Assembly (NCBI GenBank): GCA_027347125.1 | Contig: DAIERC010000065.1 | Span: forward strand, 1-8,153 | From: Ignavibacteriales bacterium | Lineage (GTDB): Bacteria; Bacteroidota; Ignavibacteria; Ignavibacteriales; Ignavibacteriaceae | DNA length: 8,153 nucleotides | Direction of reading: 5' to 3' | Shown: positions 4,584 to 8,153 of the stretch, piece by piece | Position numbering within the stretch: the stretch's first letter is position 1 | How the letters are laid out: every line of letters begins with the position of its first letter | Notes under the pieces: generated by a model | Told to the model about the DNA's origin: nothing | Databases searched by the model: none | What the model saw: only the letters and a program-made list of their open reading frames with translations | Position numbers and translations under genes: made by a program

Positions 4584-6011
4584 TTGCTGCCATATAAAAA
4601 CTACTCGGGAAAAATTAATTTATTAAAAACCGGAAAACTTTCCCTGGTTGACAACTTAAAATTTTTTCTAAACAAGATAAATGAGAATAAACATCTTAAT
4701 GCGTTTAATTTTGTTTTTGAAGAAGAGGCGCTAGAGCAGGCAAAAAAAGTTCAGGCAAAAATTGAGTCCGGTAATTACGGCAAACTTGCCGGTTTGGTCA
4801 TCGGCATAAAAGATGTTTTATCCATAGAAAATAAACCGACCACATGCGCTTCGAATATTTTAAAAGATTTCAAAGCAATTTACACCGCTACGGCAGTAAA
4901 AAGACTAATTGCTGAAGACGCGGTAATTATTGGTAAAACCAACTGCGACGAGTTTGCAATGGGTTCTTCAAACGAAAACTCGGCCTTCGGCCCGGTGCTT
5001 AACCCGATAGATAATTTCAGAGTACCAGGAGGTTCCAGCGGCGGCTCGGCTGCTGCTGTTGCGGCAAATCTTTGCGACGTTGCGCTTGGTACAGACACCG
5101 GCGGTTCTATTAGACAGCCGGCGGCGTTTTGCGGTGTTTACGGCGTTAAGCCTACTTACGGAAGAGTATCAAGGTACGGGTTAACAGCATTCGCATCTTC
5201 ATTCGATACAATCGGACCATTCTCCAATAATGTTGAAGATGCCGCGCTTGTTCTGGAAGTAATTTCAGGGAACGATGAAAATGATTCCACTTCATCAAAA
5301 GCCGAAGTGCCTGCGCTTGCAAACTTGCTTTCATTAAACGGCACTAAGCTTAAAATAGGAATAGCAAAAGAATATTTCGGCGAAGGCTTATCATCGGAAA
5401 TAAAAGAAGCATTAGAGAATATAATTAAAAAACTTGAAGCGGACGGTTTTGAGATTAAAGAAATCCATCTTCCTCACAACGAATATACAATAGCGGCGTA
5501 CTATATATTAACAACCGCCGAAGCATCGTCAAACTTAGCGCGATACGACGGCGCAAGATACGGTTACAGATCGGAGAGCAGCGCATCTCTAATCGAGATG
5601 TACAAATCATCCCGTTCGGAAGGGTTCGGCAACGAGGTAAAAAGAAGAATTATGCTCGGCACATATGTTCTCTCAGCTGGATATTACGATGCGTATTACA
5701 GGAAAGCACAAAAGGTAAGACGATTTATAAAGGAAGATTTTGATAAAGCTTTCAAAGAAGTTGATCTTATTCTAACGCCCACATCACCTACAGTTGCCTT
5801 TAAGATCGGCGAAAAATCCAGCGACCCGCTGGAAATGTATTTAAGCGATATCTATACAACATCCGCGAATCTTGCAGGTATACCGGGCATTAATATTCCG
5901 GTTGCAAAAAACTCAGAAGGATTACCGATTGGGATGCAATTATTGGCGAACCAGTTTAATGAGCAGGCGCTTTTACAAATGAGTTATTATATACAGGGAA
6001 ATATCATTTAA
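4584..6011 (+). CDS. gatA: Asp-tRNA(Asn)/Glu-tRNA(Gln) amidotransferase subunit A
   Basis: A 475-residue amidase-signature enzyme, the glutaminase subunit of GatCAB. It releases ammonia from glutamine so that GatB can amidate Glu-tRNA(Gln) (and often Asp-tRNA(Asn)). The Ser-cisSer-Lys triad is intact: Lys76 in G-I-K-D, the Gly/Ser loop P-G-G-S-S-G-G-S (148-155) with cis-Ser151, and Ser175 in G-T-D-T-G-G-S-I-R. T-N-C-D-E-F-A-M-G-S-S (119-129) is the GatA-specific block, which separates it from general amidases; the C-terminal G-L-P-I-G-M-Q-L-L block is also present. The length is normal for GatA. The start is a TTG with a weak GGA 7 bases upstream, and no upstream start codon exists in the short gap to the terminator. 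gatB and gatC are not adjacent. No convincing promoter was found, so some read-through of the terminator is possible. Confidence 0.96.
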   Translation: MLPYKNYSGKINLLKTGKLSLVDNLKFFLNKINENKHLNAFNFVFEEEALEQAKKVQAKIESGNYGKLAGLVIGIKDVLSIENKPTTCASNILKDFKAIYTATAVKRLIAEDAVIIGKTNCDEFAMGSSNENSAFGPVLNPIDNFRVPGGSSGGSAAAVAANLCDVALGTDTGGSIRQPAAFCGVYGVKPTYGRVSRYGLTAFASSFDTIGPFSNNVEDAALVLEVISGNDENDSTSSKAEVPALANLLSLNGTKLKIGIAKEYFGEGLSSEIKEALENIIKKLEADGFEIKEIHLPHNEYTIAAYYILTTAEASSNLARYDGARYGYRSESSASLIEMYKSSRSEGFGNEVKRRIMLGTYVLSAGYYDAYYRKAQKVRRFIKEDFDKAFKEVDLILTPTSPTVAFKIGEKSSDPLEMYLSDIYTTSANLAGIPGINIPVAKNSEGLPIGMQLLANQFNEQALLQMSYYIQGNII

Positions 6012-6073
6012 TATAAAAGTAACCCGCATCTATCTGCATAATTCTTAAACTTGAACCTGAGCTTAAACTTCAG
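6012..6073. other. Convergent gatA/permease intergenic spacer
   Basis: A 62-base gap between two genes that end toward each other. No strong hairpin with a T-run is visible on either strand, which is unusual for a convergent junction. It contains a 9-base direct repeat, CTTAAACTT, at 6044-6052 and 6062-6070 (18-base spacing), of unknown meaning. Confidence 0.5.
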
Positions 6074-8059
6074 TTAGACTCTAATCGGTAAAATAACAAA
6101 CGGAATGCCCTGCCTATAAAATTTTCTTTGTACGGCAAATACGATGTAATTATGTAGCCAGCGTGTAACAAATGAATCTTCGGGAAAAACAATTTGCCCG
6201 CCGAAAAACACAACGTTAGGAAACTTGGCGGTTATCTCAGGAACCAGGTTATTTATTTCATCAACTACATCTGTTCCTATTTTTGTAAATGCTTCGGCAT
6301 AATAGCCATGTTCATTCATATATTTTACATACCTGTTGGCTTCCATATTTATGTGCGTATCTAAATTTTCAATTTCATCGGCGCCTTTAAAATTACCGGC
6401 ATCAACCGAGCCAACCTGTATAAACACAAAATTCTTATACATCCCGCTGAACAATCTGAAAACACTTAGAAGTGTATGCAAACCTAAACCGTTAAAACCG
6501 TTAACAAGAATTGCGGCTGTTTTTGCTTTGGGATTAAATTCAGGTTCCGGTTTCTTTACATCATCGCCGTCTATGTTGTAAATTGAGGCTTCAACGGAAT
6601 CCACAATAGTATCAAGCCTTCTGAGCATATCAAACGTTTTGTTATAATGATTTTTTATATATAGTGTAAATAATATTAGACCGCTTGTAATAACAATAGT
6701 TAACCAGCCGCCTTCTTCAAATTTAATAAGCAACACCGAGATTAAAATAAAAGAGGTTAAAATTAGTCCGACTCCATTAATGGATAACTTTCTAATCCAT
6801 TTTTTTTCTGTTTTTCTTTCCTGCCACCAATGTTTTACCATGCCAAGCTGGGAAAGGCTGAATGTTATGAATACATTGATACTATATAAAACTATTAAGA
6901 AATCAACGGAGCCTCTTGATATCAACATCATAAAGAGAGACGCTACCCCCATTAAAAGGATACCATTCTGTGTAACAAGCCTGTCGCTTAGCATAGCGAA
7001 CCTTGTCGGGAACCATCTATCGAGAGCCATATTTGCCAAAACTCTGGGGCCGTCTAAAAAACCCGTTTGTGCGGCAATAAAAAGCAAGATAGCTTCAGAC
7101 AATAATGTGACCCAAACGAAAATTATTCCGGTATGCCCGCTCCATGATGCGGTCATATTTTGAAACAGGATAGCATTTAAAGTTTTCCCCGACTGTTCCT
7201 GGACATTAAAAAGCAGATATGCGATCATTAATCCTATAACCGTAATTGCAAGAGAATATGCCATGTAGTGCATTGTCCTCTTTGCGGTAGCAACTCTCGG
7301 TTCCCTTAAAATAGGAAGGCCGTTACTTACAGCCTCTATTCCCGTAAATGTACCGGCTCCCATACTGTATGCTCTCATCACCAGGAATAAAACGCCGAAC
7401 ATACCAAGAGAATTAAATGATCTTGTTAACTCATGCCCGGTTGCATTGTAAACTTCATGAAATTTAACTGCATGAGTAATTATTGCATAAAGAATGGCGA
7501 ACAAGTGTGTAGCGACAAAAAGCAAGAAGACAGGTACCAAAGGTACAACCGCTTCTTTAATTCCCCTGAGGTTTAAAATAAGCAAAACTAAAACGCCAAA
7601 TATAGCAAACTCTAATTTGTAACCATACCAATTGTGAGGTAAAAAACTAAATATGGCGTCGGCGCCGCTTGCAATTGAAATTGTTATTGTAAGTACATAA
7701 TCTATAAGAAGCGCGCTTCCGGAAACAACGCCCCATTTTGGGGAAAGCAATTTGCTGGCTACTAAATATCCGCCTCCGCCTGATGGAAAAAGTTCTATTA
7801 TATGTGAATAGCTTGCAGCAATAATAAAGATAGTAATTCCGGTTCCGAGCGCAACAAATATTCCAAGATATGGATGCCCCTGTAAAGCTTTAAACGCTTC
7901 TGGTGGGCCGTAGCATGATGAAGATAAACCGTCGGAGCCTAAGCCTACCCAGGCAAGAAAAGCTATAAGCGAAAGCTTGTGAAAAATATGGCTGTCTTTG
8001 GGGTCCCGAGCGCCACCGACAAGAATCTTTTTTACTTTTTGAATTTTATTGTTTTCCAT
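6074..8059 (-). CDS. APC-superfamily permease, KimA-like (likely potassium importer)
   Basis: A 661-residue membrane transporter with about 12 hydrophobic segments between residues 29 and 468, then a cytoplasmic domain of about 190 residues. By eye it follows Bacillus KimA, a high-affinity K+ (proton-coupled) importer, along its whole length: S-D-G-L-S-S-S-C-Y-G (42-51), F-P-S-G-G-G-G-Y (91-98), L-L-I-D-Y-V-L-T (117-124), F-T-G-I-E-A-V-S-N (238-246) and S-L-S-Q-L-G-M (401-407). The C-terminal end W-L-H-N and I-P-F-V-I-L-P also matches. Residues remembered as KimA potassium ligands have counterparts: D43, Y50, D120, T124, S128, T239, E242, Y392. The C-terminal domain probably has a nucleotide-binding-like fold, as in KimA, where c-di-AMP is known to inhibit transport. 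Amino acid transport is the default alternative for APC permeases. The ATG has no clear Shine-Dalgarno; an in-frame stop excludes a longer form. Confidence 0.85.
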   Translation of the reverse strand: MENNKIQKVKKILVGGARDPKDSHIFHKLSLIAFLAWVGLGSDGLSSSCYGPPEAFKALQGHPYLGIFVALGTGITIFIIAASYSHIIELFPSGGGGYLVASKLLSPKWGVVSGSALLIDYVLTITISIASGADAIFSFLPHNWYGYKLEFAIFGVLVLLILNLRGIKEAVVPLVPVFLLFVATHLFAILYAIITHAVKFHEVYNATGHELTRSFNSLGMFGVLFLVMRAYSMGAGTFTGIEAVSNGLPILREPRVATAKRTMHYMAYSLAITVIGLMIAYLLFNVQEQSGKTLNAILFQNMTASWSGHTGIIFVWVTLLSEAILLFIAAQTGFLDGPRVLANMALDRWFPTRFAMLSDRLVTQNGILLMGVASLFMMLISRGSVDFLIVLYSINVFITFSLSQLGMVKHWWQERKTEKKWIRKLSINGVGLILTSFILISVLLIKFEEGGWLTIVITSGLILFTLYIKNHYNKTFDMLRRLDTIVDSVEASIYNIDGDDVKKPEPEFNPKAKTAAILVNGFNGLGLHTLLSVFRLFSGMYKNFVFIQVGSVDAGNFKGADEIENLDTHINMEANRYVKYMNEHGYYAEAFTKIGTDVVDEINNLVPEITAKFPNVVFFGGQIVFPEDSFVTRWLHNYIVFAVQRKFYRQGIPFVILPIRV

Positions 8060-8153
8060 AAGTATACAGTTATTATGTTTCCCTCTTTATTTTAATAAAC
8101 AACGAATCTGATTTTTTACACATTTTACATAATGAAATATTAAAATTTCCCCC
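8060..8153 (-). promoter_or_regulatory. Upstream region of the KimA-like permease
   Basis: These 94 bases hold the leader and probably the promoter of the permease. They are very AT-rich. No good -35/-10 pair stands out: TTGTTT with CATAAT is 19 bases apart, and a TAAAAT lacks a partner. A short GTAAAATGTGTAAAA repeat occurs in the minus-strand reading. No complete c-di-AMP riboswitch can be recognised, and the window ends before a full one would fit. Confidence 0.3.

Noticed and set aside
6780..7163. A 127-codon plus-strand frame inside the permease gene
   Set aside because: It is antisense to a well-supported membrane protein, has a Cys/Pro/Ile-rich sequence with no domain signature, and is explained as a shadow of the permease codons.
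8060..8153. Possible c-di-AMP riboswitch upstream of the KimA-like gene
   Set aside because: The leader visible is only 94 bases, no conserved riboswitch core or paired stems could be recognised, and the window ends before a full element would fit.

Overview
The window is ordinary chromosomal DNA from an AT-rich bacterium. Its genes are tightly packed and show no plasmid, phage, IS, CRISPR or stable-RNA signature. The organism is probably from the Chlorobi/Ignavibacteria side of the Bacteroidota. The reasons are separate small PurS and PurQ proteins instead of one large fused PurL, a short Psd paired with PssA, TatA-type genes beside the purine genes, and frequent TTG starts. This placement is inference from gene content, not a phylogenetic result.

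Left edge (1-472, minus strand): the 5' end of recR (cut by the window edge) lies directly behind ybaB. A promoter at about 502-530 reads leftward into ybaB. Region 473-705 is a divergent control region. It holds this promoter, a strong sigma70-like promoter reading right (649-676), and a perfect 9-bp inverted repeat between them (584-605).

Main unit (706-4486, plus strand): eight closely spaced genes run from the 649-676 promoter to a clear rho-independent terminator at 4523-4562. In order they are a divergent PurC-like protein, psd, pssA, purS, purQ and three tandem tatA genes. The unit mixes purine synthesis (PurS/PurQ, parts of FGAM synthase), phosphatidylethanolamine synthesis (PssA makes phosphatidylserine, Psd decarboxylates it) and Tat protein export. 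The PurC-like protein keeps the fold signature of SAICAR synthetase but has lost most active-site positions. It is the most unusual gene here. The third tatA carries Lys where the other two have the conserved Glu at the start of the membrane helix.

Right part: gatA (4584-6011, plus) encodes the amidase subunit of the Asp/Glu-tRNA amidotransferase. It converges with a 661-residue APC-superfamily permease (6074-8059, minus). That permease resembles the KimA potassium importer over its full length and keeps the residues remembered as potassium ligands. The last 94 bases are its upstream region, with no clear promoter or riboswitch visible.
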